DNA from: Clostridia bacterium
Lineage (GTDB): Bacteria; Bacillota; Clostridia; Christensenellales; Aristaeellaceae
Length of the DNA stretch: 46,987 nt
NCBI GenBank assembly: GCA_900769075.1
Contig: CAAGFE010000046.1
Span: 1-46,987, forward strand
Direction: 5' to 3'
The stretch's first letter is position 1. Every line of letters begins with the position of its first letter. The position numbers and the translations under genes are program-made. The notes under the pieces were generated by a model that worked only from the letters and a program-made list of their open reading frames with translations, did not search any database and was not told the origin of the DNA. Below, one piece after another: positions 7,364 to 16,893 of this stretch.

Positions 7364-8979
7364 CACCGCACCGTCCCTTCGGCGCGGGTCACAGCCGCCG
7401 CCACAAAGCCGAAGAACAGGGGATGGGGCTTATTGGGCCGGGACTTGAATTCGGGATGGAACTGCACGCCCAGGAAGAAGTCCTCCCCGGTCAGCTCCAC
7501 CGCCTCCACCAGCCGTCCGTCGGGGGACAGGCCGCACAGGGTCAGCCCGGCTTCCTCCAGCGCGGTGCGGAAGTCGTTGTTGACCTCGTAGCGGTGGCGG
7601 TGGCGCTCGTCGATGTGCAGCGCGCCATAGCACCTGGCCAGGGTGGTATCCGGCTTCACCTCGCAGGGGTAGCTGCCCAGGCGGAGGGTGCCGCCCTTGT
7701 CAATCGCGTCGGACTGACCGGGCATGAAGTCGATCACCGGGTAGGGGGTGCATTCGTCAAACTCGTGGGAATTGGCGTTTTCCAGCCCGGCCATGTGGCG
7801 CGCGGCCTCGATCACCGCGATCTGCATGCCCAGGCAGATGCCGAAGTAGGGAACGTGATGCTCCCTTGCGTATTTCGCCGAGAGGATCATGCCCTCGATG
7901 CCCCGGTTGCCGAAGCCGCCGGGCACAATGATGCCGTTCAGCCCGGAAAGCATCTTCTCCGCCGTATCGGGGGTGATGGTTTCCGAGTCGATCCAGCGGA
8001 TCTCCACCTTCGCGTCCAGCGCGTAGCCCGCATGGCGCAGCGCTTCCACCACGGACAGGTAGGCATCGTGGAGCTGGACGTACTTGCCGACCAGGCCGAT
8101 GGACACCCGGCGGCTCTGATGCTTGATGCGCTCGACCATGGTCTTCCACTCAGCCAGGTCTGGGTCGGGCGCATTGATGCCCAGCTCCCGGCAGACGATC
8201 CTGGACAGATTGGCTTCCTCCAGCATCAGCGGGCACTCGTACAGGCTTTGCAGGGTGCGGTTTTCAATCACGCAATCCGGCGCGACGTTGCAGAAGCTGG
8301 CGATCTTGCGGAAGATGGAAGCGTCGGTGATGGGCTCGTCCGAACGCAGGACGATGATGTCCGGCGCGACGCCCATGCCCTGGAGCTCCTTGACGGAGTG
8401 CTGGGTCGGCTTCGACTTGTGCTCACCGGAGGCCTTCAAATAGGGCACCAGCGTCACATGGATGTACAGCGCGTTCCCCTTGCCGACCTCCCGGCCCACC
8501 TGGCGGATGGCCTCGATGAAGGGCTGGCTCTCGATGTCGCCAATGGTGCCGCCGATCTCGGTGATGACCACATCCGCATCGGTTTTCTGGCCGACGGTGT
8601 AGATGAAGTGCTTGATTTCATCGGTGATGTGGGGAATGGTCTGCACCGTGCCGCCCAGGAAGCCGCCCTGGCGCTCCCGGTTGATGACGTTGGCGTACAC
8701 CTTGCCGGTGGTCAGGTTGGAGAAGCGGTTGAGGTTCTCGTCGATGAAGCGCTCATAATGGCCCAGATCCAGGTCAGTTTCCGCGCCGTCCTCGGTGACG
8801 AACACCTCGCCGTGCTGGTAGGGGCTCATGGTGCCGGGATCCACGTTGATGTAGGGGTCGAGCTTCTGGGCCGCGACCTTGAGTCCCCGCGCCTTCAGCA
8901 GCCGTCCCAGCGATGCAGCGGTGATGCCCTTGCCCAGGCCTGAAACCACGCCGCCGGTTACAAAAATGTACTTGGTCAT
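7363..8979 (-). CDS. pyrG: CTP synthase
   Basis: A 538-residue enzyme that converts UTP to CTP with ATP and glutamine. The N-terminal amidoligase domain begins FVTGGVVSGLGKG. The C-terminal class I glutamine amidotransferase has its nucleophile Cys in YFGICLGMQIA and the His-Glu pair in GVQFHPEF. Length matches the family (about 535). It starts 4 bases after gltD and overlaps the dapL start, so it is translated within the glnA operon and consumes glutamine made by the first gene. Confidence 0.97.
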   Translation of the reverse strand: MTKYIFVTGGVVSGLGKGITAASLGRLLKARGLKVAAQKLDPYINVDPGTMSPYQHGEVFVTEDGAETDLDLGHYERFIDENLNRFSNLTTGKVYANVINRERQGGFLGGTVQTIPHITDEIKHFIYTVGQKTDADVVITEIGGTIGDIESQPFIEAIRQVGREVGKGNALYIHVTLVPYLKASGEHKSKPTQHSVKELQGMGVAPDIIVLRSDEPITDASIFRKIASFCNVAPDCVIENRTLQSLYECPLMLEEANLSRIVCRELGINAPDPDLAEWKTMVERIKHQSRRVSIGLVGKYVQLHDAYLSVVEALRHAGYALDAKVEIRWIDSETITPDTAEKMLSGLNGIIVPGGFGNRGIEGMILSAKYAREHHVPYFGICLGMQIAVIEAARHMAGLENANSHEFDECTPYPVIDFMPGQSDAIDKGGTLRLGSYPCEVKPDTTLARCYGALHIDERHRHRYEVNNDFRTALEEAGLTLCGLSPDGRLVEAVELTGEDFFLGVQFHPEFKSRPNKPHPLFFGFVAAAVTRAEGTVR

Positions 8980-8983
8980 ACCT

Positions 8984-10372
8984 TTACCTCTTCAAAAATG
9001 AATCGACTTCGATCGCCGCAGCCCGTCCGTCGGCGATGGCCCGCACCACCAGGGACTGCCCGGTGCGCAGATCGCCCGCCGCAAAGAGTTTGCCCTTCAC
9101 CCGGTGGGCGCTCTCCGTTTCCGGCACGCCCCGTTTGTTCAGCGTCAGCGAGAAATCCGCCGCCGTTGCCCGATCGCAGCCCACAAAGCCTGCGGCGATC
9201 AGCAGCAGCTGGCAGTCCACCACCTGCTCCGAGCCGGGCACGGGCTGGAAGCTGTCATCCACCCCCACCGTTTCCACCGCCGTCATCCTGCCCGCATCAT
9301 CGGTCAGGATGCGCTGCACCGTGGTCCGGAATCGCCGGGGATCCTCCCCCTGCACGGCGATGGCCTCCTGCTGGCCGTAATCCGTGCGGAGCACCCGAGG
9401 CCAGGTCGGCCAGGGATTCTGCGCGGCGCGGCCCTGCGGCGGCGCGGCGGTCAGCTCCAGCTGAATCACCGATTGGCAGCCCTGGCGCAATGCCGTGCCC
9501 ACGCAGTCGTTGCCGGTATCGCCGCCGCCCACGACGATGACCTGCTTCCCCTGCGCGGAAATGCGCGGAACGCCATGGGACAGCAGGGCGGATGTCGCTT
9601 CGGTGAGGTAATCCACGGCGAAGGCCACACCTGCGGCCCCTTCGCCGGGCACATTCAATCGGCGGGCCTGCCGGCTGCCGCCGCAGAGGATGACCGCGTC
9701 ATAATCCGGCAGGAGGCTGGCGTCCGCCCGCTCCCCCAGGCGGAAGGTCACGCCCTCGCGCTGCATCAGATCAATGCGGCGGGCAACGACCTCCTTGGGG
9801 AGCTTCATGTTGGGGATGCCGTAGGTGAGCAATCCGCCGGGACGGTCCGCCTGTTCAAACACGGTGACCGTATGGCCCAGGCGGTTGAGCAAATCCGCCG
9901 CCGCCAGACCCGCGGGGCCGCTGCCGATCACGGCGATGCACCAGCCGGTGCGCTTCTTGGGGGTTCGAGGCTGAACCCAGCCGTTCCGGAAGCCCTCCTC
10001 GATCAGGAAGAGCTCGTTGTCCCGGTTGGTCACGCCCTCGTCCGCCAGATTGCAGGCCTTTTCGCACAGCGCCGGACACACCCGCCCGGTAAACTCCGGG
10101 AAGGGGGCGGTTTTGATCAGCCGGTCGAAGGCAGCGCGGGTTTCGCCCCGGTAAATCAGCTCGTTCCATTCGGGGATGAGGTTGTGCAGCGGGCAGCCGA
10201 AGTCGCTCTGGCAGAAGGGAACGCCGCAGCTCATGCAGCGGGCAGCCTGACAGGCTCTCTCTTCCCCAGAGAGGCGCCCGTGCAGGTCGGCGAAGTCAGT
10301 CAGGCGAGCCTGCGCGTCCCGAAGCGGATTCTCCACCCGGGGGATTTCCAGGAATCCGGTGGGCTTGCCCAT
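8984..10372 (-). CDS. gltD: Glutamate synthase small (beta) subunit
   Basis: A 462-residue flavoprotein that passes electrons from NAD(P)H through FAD and Fe-S clusters to the GltB subunit. The N-terminal Fe-S region shows CMSCGVPFC and the later CPALCEKAC cysteines. The FAD-binding GSGPAGLAAA near residue 150 and a second nucleotide-binding site, VVGGGDTGND, follow. The stop of gltB and the start of gltD overlap by one base (TAATG), so translational coupling is likely. Confidence 0.95.
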   Translation of the reverse strand: MGKPTGFLEIPRVENPLRDAQARLTDFADLHGRLSGEERACQAARCMSCGVPFCQSDFGCPLHNLIPEWNELIYRGETRAAFDRLIKTAPFPEFTGRVCPALCEKACNLADEGVTNRDNELFLIEEGFRNGWVQPRTPKKRTGWCIAVIGSGPAGLAAADLLNRLGHTVTVFEQADRPGGLLTYGIPNMKLPKEVVARRIDLMQREGVTFRLGERADASLLPDYDAVILCGGSRQARRLNVPGEGAAGVAFAVDYLTEATSALLSHGVPRISAQGKQVIVVGGGDTGNDCVGTALRQGCQSVIQLELTAAPPQGRAAQNPWPTWPRVLRTDYGQQEAIAVQGEDPRRFRTTVQRILTDDAGRMTAVETVGVDDSFQPVPGSEQVVDCQLLLIAAGFVGCDRATAADFSLTLNKRGVPETESAHRVKGKLFAAGDLRTGQSLVVRAIADGRAAAIEVDSFLKR

Positions 10373-13300
10373 TATGCTTCGCCTCCTTCCAGCACACGGC
10401 GGTATTCGGTGGGAATCACCATCAGGAAATGGGGGAGCGCATCGCTGAAATGCGCGAGGATCTCTTTTGCCTTTGGGGAACCGGTGAGGTTCACATGGGT
10501 GGTGAGGATGCTGCGCAGCTCCTTGGCATACGCGCCGGAGACCACATCGACCTCCACCAGTGCGGTGTTGATATGGCTGCGAGCGCTGCCGCAGTCCAGC
10601 ACATAGGCCACGCCGCCGGACATGCCTGCCGCGAAGTTCTCGCCGATGTCGCCCAGGATCACCGCGCGTCCGCCGGTCATGTACTCGCAGCCGTGGTCGC
10701 CCACGCCTTCCACCACCGCCGTCGCGCCGGAATTACGCACGCAGAAGCGCTCGCCCGCCATGCCGGCGATGCAGCAGGTGCCGCTGGTTGCCCCGTACAG
10801 GGCCACGTTGCCGATCAGCGCGTCCTCCGCGTGCCACACGCCGTCCTCCGGCGGGCACACGGCAATCACGCCGCCCGACAGGCCCTTGCCCAGATAGTCG
10901 TTGCACTCGCCCCGCAGCAGGATCGTCTGCCCCTGGGGCAGAAACGCGCCGAAGGATTGTCCGCCGCAGCCGGTGGCTTCCACCCGCCCGTCGCCCCTGA
11001 GCATCGTGCCGAAGGTGCGGTCGGTGGTCAGCAGCTGGGCATGGTCGCCTTCCAGCTTCACGTCCGCGCGGGTATCCAGGTGGAAATCAAAGGCCGCGTC
11101 CGCTCGGAAGTGAATGTTGCAGCCAAAGCCGGTCACGCCGTTCAGGCTGATGGGACAGCCCGCGCGGACCTTCAGAAGATCCGCCCGGCCGACCAGCTCG
11201 TCCGCCGTGCGGGCGCCGAGCCTCGCCATGATGCCCCGCAGCTGTTCCGCCACGAAGAGCATGAAGCGCTCCACATATTCGGGCTTGCCGACGAACCGCC
11301 TGCGCAGCTCGGGGTTCTGGGTGGCGATGCCGAAGGGGCAGGTGCCCAGGTGGCACACGCGCATCATCCGGCAGCCCATGGCGATCAGCGGCGCGGTGGC
11401 AAAGCCGAATTCCTCCGCGCCCAGGAGCAGCGCCACCGCCACATCCCGGCCGGACATGAGCTTGCCGTCGGTTTCCAGGCGGACGCACTGGCGCAATCCG
11501 TTGCGGCACAGGGTCTGATGGGCTTCTGCCAGGCCGATTTCCCACGGGAGGCCCGCGTGATGCACGCTGCTCAGGGGCGCCGCGCCGGTGCCGCCCTCGC
11601 CGCCGGAAATCAAGATGCCGTACGCGCCCGCCTTCGCCACGCCGCTGGCGATGGTGCCAACGCCCGTGGTGGACACCAGCTTCACCGTCACATGGGCGGA
11701 TTCATTGGCGCATTGCAGGTCGTAGATCAGCTGGGCCAGATCCTCGATGGAGTAAATGTCGTGATGGGGCGGCGGGGAAATGAGGGAGATGCCCTTGGTG
11801 GAGCAGCGGGTGCGGGCGACCTCCGCGCTGACCTTGCGGCCCGGGAGATGTCCGCCCTCGCCGGGCTTTGCGCCCTGGGCCATCTTGATCTGTATTTCCT
11901 GCGCGCTCCTCAGGTATGCCCTGGTCACGCCGAACATGCCGCTGGCCACCTGCTTGATGGCAGAGTTCATTTCCGTGCCGAAGCGCTCCGGCAATTCGCC
12001 GCCCTCGCCGCTGTTGGACTTGCCGCCCAGGCGATTCATCGCCACGGCCATGCACTCGTGGGCCTCCTGGGAGATGGAGCCATAGGACATGGCGCCGGTC
12101 TTGAAGCGCTTCACAATGCGCTCTGCGCTTTCCACCTCATCGAGCGGAACGGGGGTGCAGCGGTCAAAGTCGAAATCCAGCAGGGAGCGGATGGTGCGCG
12201 GGCCGTCGTTCACGATGCGGTCGGCGTATTGAAGGAACAGATCGTAATTGTCCGTCCACAGGGCCTGCTGGAGGGTGTGGATGACCTCCGGGGTATAGAG
12301 ATGCTCCTCGGCGGCGTCCCCCTTGCGGAGGCGATGGACGCCCACGCTGTCCAGGGACACATCCGCCGTGTGGCGGAAGGCCCGGTCATGATGCCAGCGG
12401 GCGTCGGCCTCCACGCGGGTCAGGCCCACGCCGTTCAGCCGACAGGGCGTGTTGGTGAAGTAGACTTCCACGAAGCTCTCATCCAGGCCCAGGGTTTCAA
12501 ACAGCTGGGCGCTCTGGTAGGCCTGCAGGGTGGAAACGCCCATCTTGGAGGCGATTTTCAGCACGCCGTCGGTCAGGGCCTTGTCGTAATTGGCGATGCC
12601 CTCCGCCGTGCCGATGCATTCATGGGCCAGGTAGGGGTTGACCGCCCGCGCACCGTAGGCCAGCAGCATCGCCAGCTGATGCACGTCGCGGGGTTCACCG
12701 CTCTCCAGCAGGACGGAAATCGCCGTGCGCCGCTTGGTGCGCACCAGATGCTGCTCCAGGGCCGACACCGCCAGCAGGGACGGAATCGCCATATGCTCGG
12801 CGTCCACGCCCCGGTCGGAGAGGATGAGGATGTTCACGCCCTCCCGATCCGCCACGTCACAGGCGGCAAAGAGGGCCTTCAGCGCATCCTCCATCGTGCT
12901 GTCCTGGCGGCAGAGGATGGAAATCGTCCGCACCTTGAAGGCCGGATGCTGCATCCGGCGGATCTGGGCCAGCTCAGCGGCGGTCAGCACGGGGGAGGAC
13001 AGCTCGATCACGGTGGCATTGTCCGCCCGGGGATCCAGCAAATTGCCGTCATCGCCCAGATAGATGGAGCAATCGGTCTTGATCTTCTCCCGCAGCGCGT
13101 CGATGGGCGGATTGGTCACCTGGGCGAACTTCTGCTTGAAATAATCAAACAGGGGCGGATGGGCCTTGGACAGCGCCGCCATCGGCTCATCAGCGCCCAT
13201 GGAAACGATGGGCTCCGCGCCGGTCCTGGACATGGGGAGAATCACGTCCTGCACGTCCTCAAAGGAATAGCCGAAGGCCTTGCACAGCTGGGTGCGCTCC

Positions 13301-14658
13301 GTCTCGCTCAGCCTGTCGGGCTGAACGTCGCTCCCGGGCAGATCATTCAGGCGGACGATGCCCTTCAGCCATTCGCCGTAGGGATATTCCGCGGCGCAGC
13401 GGGTCTTGACCGCATCGCCGTCCAGCAGCTTGCCGGTTTTCAGGTCGGCCAGCAGGATGCTGCCGGCCTTCAGGCGCCACCTGCGGATGATGCGCCCGCT
13501 CTCCTCGTGCAGCACGCCGGCCTCGGAGGAGAGGATCAGCCGCTGATCCCCGGTGAGGGCGCAGCGCAGGGGCCGCAAACCGTTGCGGTCCAGGGACGCG
13601 CAGACCGTATCGCCGTCGGAATACAGCACCGCCGCGGGGCCGTCCCAGGGCTCCATCATGGCCGACCAGTAGCGGTACATATCCCGCCAGGGGGTCTGCT
13701 CCTGCTGGCCCTGCCAGGGCTCGGGGAGGAGAATCATCCCGGACAGGGGGAGGGGCAGGCCGTTCATCGTCAGGAATTCCAGGGTGTTGTCCAGCATCTG
13801 GGAGTCGGAGCCATCCGCCATCACAACGGGGAACACCTTTTTCAGCGCGTCGCCCATGACGGGGCTGCGCATGGTTTCCTCGCGGGCGTGCATGCGGTCG
13901 GCATTGCCGCGGATGGTGTTGATTTCCCCGTTGTGCAGCAACATCCGGTGGGGATGGGCCTTGGCCCAGCTGGGATTGGTGTTGGTGGAGAAGCGGGAAT
14001 GCACCATCGCCAGGCGGGACTGGTACAGGGGGGACTGCAGGTCATCATAGAAGGTGCGCAGCTGGCTGACCAGCATCATGCCCTTGTAGACAATGGTGCG
14101 GCTGGACAGGGAGCAGACGAAGGTATCGGTCTTTTGATGCTCGAACTGGCGGCGCAGCAGGTACAGCCTGCGGTCGAAATCCAAGCCGCGGTCGCAGCCC
14201 TCGGGCCTTGCGATGAAGCACTGGCGGATCAGGGGCATGGAGCGCCGCGCGCCCGCCCCCAGCAGCTCCGGGTGAACGGGCACCTCGCGCCAGCCAAGGA
14301 CGGTCAGGTTTTCCATGCGGGCGGCCTGGGAGAAGATGCGGCAGGCATTCTCCGCCGCGATCTCATCACCCGGGAGGAAGAGCATGCCCACGCCGTAGTC
14401 GCCGCTGTCCCCCAGGGCAACGCCTGCCTTCGCGGCCCAGGCCGCAAAGAGCGGATGGGGGAGCTGGGTGAGGATGCCCACGCCGTCGCCGGTGGTGCCC
14501 AGGGCGTCGTGACCGGCCCGGTGGGCCAGACGCTCCACGATGGTCAGCGCATCGCTGACGGTGCGATAAGAAGGGGCGCCCGCCAAGTCCACCACAGCGC
14601 CGACACCGCAGGATTCGTGTTCCATCTTTGGATCGTAAAGCGGATAGGCAGTGGTCAT
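10372..14658 (-). CDS. gltB: Glutamate synthase large (alpha) subunit
   Basis: A 1428-residue enzyme making glutamate from 2-oxoglutarate and glutamine. The N-terminal Ntn amidotransferase starts after a short leader at the Cys of HESCGVGAVV. The FMN-binding synthase domain follows, with 3Fe-4S cysteines in CRMMRVCHLGTCP, and the C-terminal GXGXG beta-helix contains GATSGTCCIAGMAGE. The start was set at the ATG 8 bases after GGAGG, 15 bases inside the longest frame. It lies 17 bases after the ANTAR gene. With glnA it forms the GS-GOGAT cycle. Confidence 0.96.
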   Translation of the reverse strand: MTTAYPLYDPKMEHESCGVGAVVDLAGAPSYRTVSDALTIVERLAHRAGHDALGTTGDGVGILTQLPHPLFAAWAAKAGVALGDSGDYGVGMLFLPGDEIAAENACRIFSQAARMENLTVLGWREVPVHPELLGAGARRSMPLIRQCFIARPEGCDRGLDFDRRLYLLRRQFEHQKTDTFVCSLSSRTIVYKGMMLVSQLRTFYDDLQSPLYQSRLAMVHSRFSTNTNPSWAKAHPHRMLLHNGEINTIRGNADRMHAREETMRSPVMGDALKKVFPVVMADGSDSQMLDNTLEFLTMNGLPLPLSGMILLPEPWQGQQEQTPWRDMYRYWSAMMEPWDGPAAVLYSDGDTVCASLDRNGLRPLRCALTGDQRLILSSEAGVLHEESGRIIRRWRLKAGSILLADLKTGKLLDGDAVKTRCAAEYPYGEWLKGIVRLNDLPGSDVQPDRLSETERTQLCKAFGYSFEDVQDVILPMSRTGAEPIVSMGADEPMAALSKAHPPLFDYFKQKFAQVTNPPIDALREKIKTDCSIYLGDDGNLLDPRADNATVIELSSPVLTAAELAQIRRMQHPAFKVRTISILCRQDSTMEDALKALFAACDVADREGVNILILSDRGVDAEHMAIPSLLAVSALEQHLVRTKRRTAISVLLESGEPRDVHQLAMLLAYGARAVNPYLAHECIGTAEGIANYDKALTDGVLKIASKMGVSTLQAYQSAQLFETLGLDESFVEVYFTNTPCRLNGVGLTRVEADARWHHDRAFRHTADVSLDSVGVHRLRKGDAAEEHLYTPEVIHTLQQALWTDNYDLFLQYADRIVNDGPRTIRSLLDFDFDRCTPVPLDEVESAERIVKRFKTGAMSYGSISQEAHECMAVAMNRLGGKSNSGEGGELPERFGTEMNSAIKQVASGMFGVTRAYLRSAQEIQIKMAQGAKPGEGGHLPGRKVSAEVARTRCSTKGISLISPPPHHDIYSIEDLAQLIYDLQCANESAHVTVKLVSTTGVGTIASGVAKAGAYGILISGGEGGTGAAPLSSVHHAGLPWEIGLAEAHQTLCRNGLRQCVRLETDGKLMSGRDVAVALLLGAEEFGFATAPLIAMGCRMMRVCHLGTCPFGIATQNPELRRRFVGKPEYVERFMLFVAEQLRGIMARLGARTADELVGRADLLKVRAGCPISLNGVTGFGCNIHFRADAAFDFHLDTRADVKLEGDHAQLLTTDRTFGTMLRGDGRVEATGCGGQSFGAFLPQGQTILLRGECNDYLGKGLSGGVIAVCPPEDGVWHAEDALIGNVALYGATSGTCCIAGMAGERFCVRNSGATAVVEGVGDHGCEYMTGGRAVILGDIGENFAAGMSGGVAYVLDCGSARSHINTALVEVDVVSGAYAKELRSILTTHVNLTGSPKAKEILAHFSDALPHFLMVIPTEYRRVLEGGEA

Positions 14659-14675
14659 GGCGAGCGCCTCCATTT

Positions 14676-15197
14676 TTACAAACTTTCCAGCACCTTGCTG
14701 GCAAAATCCGTCAGCTTCATGCCCTTGTTCATGGCATGCTGCTGCAGATAGCGGTGAGCCTCCGGCTCGGACAGGTCAAGGCGGCTCATCAGGAGCGCCT
14801 TTGCCTGCATGATGGTCTCATTTTCTGCCTTGCTGCGCCGGGGAAGCTTCATTTGATACAGCTGCACCAGCATTGATACAGCGCTGCTCAGTTCACCTCT
14901 TGTGAAGGGGGAGGACAGGCGGAACAGCTCGGGGCATTCACACATGTCCAGCTGATCGGGCCGGCCGGTGACCAGCAGCATCGCATGGTCGTGGATATCC
15001 CACGCCAGGCCATCGGCGGTGCAGTCCGGCAGGCGATAGGAGCAGATCACAATCCCATCGTGGCACTGGTTCAGCGTGCGCTTGACCTCGCTGCCGGACT
15101 GGCAGCTGCGAAACACCGAATAGCCCGCTTCCTCCAGCGCGGAGGTATACTGCGAACATCGCTCCTCGCTGGGAAAAGCGACGATGATCTTGACCAT
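14676..15197 (-). CDS. ANTAR-domain response regulator (RNA-binding antiterminator)
   Basis: A 173-residue protein with an N-terminal receiver-like domain (1 to about 110) and a C-terminal ANTAR domain (about 115-173: ENETIMQAKALLMSRLDLSE, then HRYLQQHAMNKGM). ANTAR proteins bind paired RNA hairpins with six-base loops in leaders and prevent terminator formation. The receiver lacks an obvious canonical phospho-Asp pocket, so the input is uncertain. It sits between glnA and gltB, and the glnA leader carries a terminator competing with a hexaloop hairpin, so autoregulation of this operon is plausible. No histidine kinase gene is seen nearby. Confidence 0.88.
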   Translation of the reverse strand: MVKIIVAFPSEERCSQYTSALEEAGYSVFRSCQSGSEVKRTLNQCHDGIVICSYRLPDCTADGLAWDIHDHAMLLVTGRPDQLDMCECPELFRLSSPFTRGELSSAVSMLVQLYQMKLPRRSKAENETIMQAKALLMSRLDLSEPEAHRYLQQHAMNKGMKLTDFASKVLESL

Positions 15198-15239
15198 AGG
15201 TCATCACACTTTCTTTCCAGTTTGAGTCGCTTCCTATTA

Positions 15240-16571
15240 TTAGTAGGTGACGAGGTACTGCTCGATCTCCCAGGCGCTGACATGGGTGCGGAAGGCATCC
15301 CACTCCTTCTCCTTGCCGGCGACGTACTGGGTGGTCACATGCTCGCCCAGCGCGTCGCAGACCAGCGCATCCTGCTTCATGCATTCCACGGCTTCCTTCA
15401 GCGTGCCGGGCAGGCTGTCGATGCCCTTGGCCGCGCGGGTGGCCGCGTCCATGGCGAAGATGTTCTCGGTGATCTCCTCCGGCGGGGTCATGCCCTTCTC
15501 GATGCCGTCCAGACCGGCCGCCAGGCACACCGCCAGGGACAGGTAGGGGTTGCAGGCAGGATCGGGACAGCGCAGCTCCACGCGGGTGGCCTGACCGCGG
15601 GCCGCGGGGATGCGGATCAGCGCGGAGCGGTTGCTGGCGCTCCAGGCCAGGTAGCAGGGCGCCTCATAGCCGGGCACCAGGCGCTTGTAGCTGTTCACCA
15701 GGGGATTGGTGATGGCGGTCATGCCCTTGATGTGGGCCAGGATGCCGGCGATGAAGGCGTAGGCCTCCTTGCTCAGACCGCGCTTGTCGCTGGGATCGGC
15801 AAAGACGTTCACGCCGTCCTTGAACAGGCTCATGTTGGTGTGCATACCGCTGCCGTTGATGCCAAAGACGGGCTTGGGCATGAAGGTGGCATGGAGGCCG
15901 TTCTTCTGGGCCAGGGTCTTGACCGCCAGCTTGAAGGTCATGATGTTGTCCGCGGCGGTCAGCGCATCGGCATACTTGAAGTCGATCTCGTGCTGGCCCT
16001 GGGCAACCTCATGGTGGGAGGCTTCGATTTCAAAGCCCATCTGCTCCAGGCTCATGCAGATCTCGCGCCGGGTGGACTCGCCATGGTCCAGGGGGCCCAG
16101 GTCGAAGTAACCGGCTTCATCGGAGGTTTGGGTAGTGGGGCGGCCCTTCTCATCGGTCTGGAAGAGGAAGAACTCGCACTCGGGGCCGACGTTGAAGGAA
16201 TAGCCCATGTCGGCGGCCTTCTTCAGCACCTTCTTCAGCACGCCGCGGGGATCGCCCACAAAGGGCGTGCCGTCGGGATTGTACACATCGCAGATCAGGC
16301 GGGCCACCTTGCCGTGCTGGGGACGCCAGGGCAGGATGGTGAAGGAGTTCAGATCGGGGTGGAGGCACTGATCGCTCTCATTGATGCGGACAAAGCCCTC
16401 GATGGAGCTGCCGTCGATCATGATCTTGTTATCGACTGCCTTTTCGATCTGGCTGGCGGTGATCGCCACGTTCTTGAGCTGACCGAAGATGTCGGTGAAC
16501 TGCATGCGGATGAATTCCACATCGTTTTCCTTGACCATCCGGATGATATCTTCCCTGGTGTACTTGCTCAT
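15240..16571 (-). CDS. glnA: Glutamine synthetase, type I
   Basis: A 443-residue enzyme that makes glutamine from glutamate, ammonia and ATP, as a dodecamer in the cytoplasm. Family motifs include MIDGSSIEGFVRI, the metal-binding GPECEFFLF, and the later NPLVNSYKRLVPGYEAP. Length fits the Gram-positive GSI-alpha form, which is feedback inhibited rather than adenylylated. The start was placed at the ATG 8 bases after GGAGG, 78 bases inside the longest frame, which runs through the leader terminator. It is the first gene of the leftward nitrogen operon. Confidence 0.97.
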   Translation of the reverse strand: MSKYTREDIIRMVKENDVEFIRMQFTDIFGQLKNVAITASQIEKAVDNKIMIDGSSIEGFVRINESDQCLHPDLNSFTILPWRPQHGKVARLICDVYNPDGTPFVGDPRGVLKKVLKKAADMGYSFNVGPECEFFLFQTDEKGRPTTQTSDEAGYFDLGPLDHGESTRREICMSLEQMGFEIEASHHEVAQGQHEIDFKYADALTAADNIMTFKLAVKTLAQKNGLHATFMPKPVFGINGSGMHTNMSLFKDGVNVFADPSDKRGLSKEAYAFIAGILAHIKGMTAITNPLVNSYKRLVPGYEAPCYLAWSASNRSALIRIPAARGQATRVELRCPDPACNPYLSLAVCLAAGLDGIEKGMTPPEEITENIFAMDAATRAAKGIDSLPGTLKEAVECMKQDALVCDALGEHVTTQYVAGKEKEWDAFRTHVSAWEIEQYLVTY

Positions 16572-16604
16572 AAAAGCTCCCTCCATTGCCTTTATTTCCC
16601 TCAA

Positions 16605-16657
16605 AAATGAAAAACAGAGCATGCGAGTACCCTTGAGGCACAGCACCATTGCTCTGT
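16605..16657 (-). promoter_or_regulatory. glnA leader attenuator with candidate ANTAR-type hairpin
   Basis: On the minus strand an intrinsic terminator is formed by ACAGAGC(A)ATG (16647-16657) pairing with CATGCTCTGT (16614-16623), followed by TTTTTC and a further T-run. An alternative hairpin, CAGAGC-AATGGT-GCTGTG (16639-16656, one G-G mismatch), uses the same 5' arm and has a six-base loop with A at position 1 and G at 4, the known ANTAR-target pattern. A second hairpin, GTGCC-TCAAG-GGTAC, follows but its loop has only five bases, so the paired-hexaloop consensus is incomplete. Confidence 0.6.
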
Positions 16658-16664
16658 CACCGCC

Positions 16665-16693
16665 ATGATAGCACCTGGGTTAAACGTTGTCAA
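16665..16693 (-). promoter_or_regulatory. glnA operon promoter
   Basis: Minus-strand TTGACA (16688-16693), 17-base spacer, TATCAT (16665-16670). The start of transcription would fall at the first base of the leader terminator stem. Confidence 0.8.
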
Positions 16694-16783
16694 GGGGTTT
16701 TGCAAGGGTGAATTGTTTTTCTCCTGTATTCCCGCTTTTCCCCACGAAAAAATGAGAAAAAATGCATTTTCCTATTTACTATC

Positions 16784-16847
16784 CTGCATTATTTCTGCAT
16801 TTCCTGCAATTTTATGGTTGACAGCGCATGGGATCTGATGATAGAAT
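16784..16847 (+). promoter_or_regulatory. asnB promoter with upstream CTGCAWT repeats
   Basis: TTGACA (16818-16823), 18-base spacer, TAGAAT (16842-16847). Three direct copies of CTGCATT/CTGCAAT start at 16784, 16795 and 16804, one helical turn apart, just ahead of the -35 where an activator could bind. The leader has a small CCCGC/GCGGG hairpin before the ribosome site. Confidence 0.65.
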
Positions 16848-16893
16848 GCACGCAAAATTTGAACCCCGCGCTGCGGGAGAAAGGAGCGTCCCC

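Noticed and set aside
10429..14751. A 1440-codon open frame on the plus strand opposite gltB
   Set aside because: It is the GC-rich antisense shadow of gltB, dominated by His, Gln, Ala and Gly, with no domain and no ribosome site. Similar shadows oppose purF-carA (19996-23550), carB (23501-26833) and the amt-PII gene.
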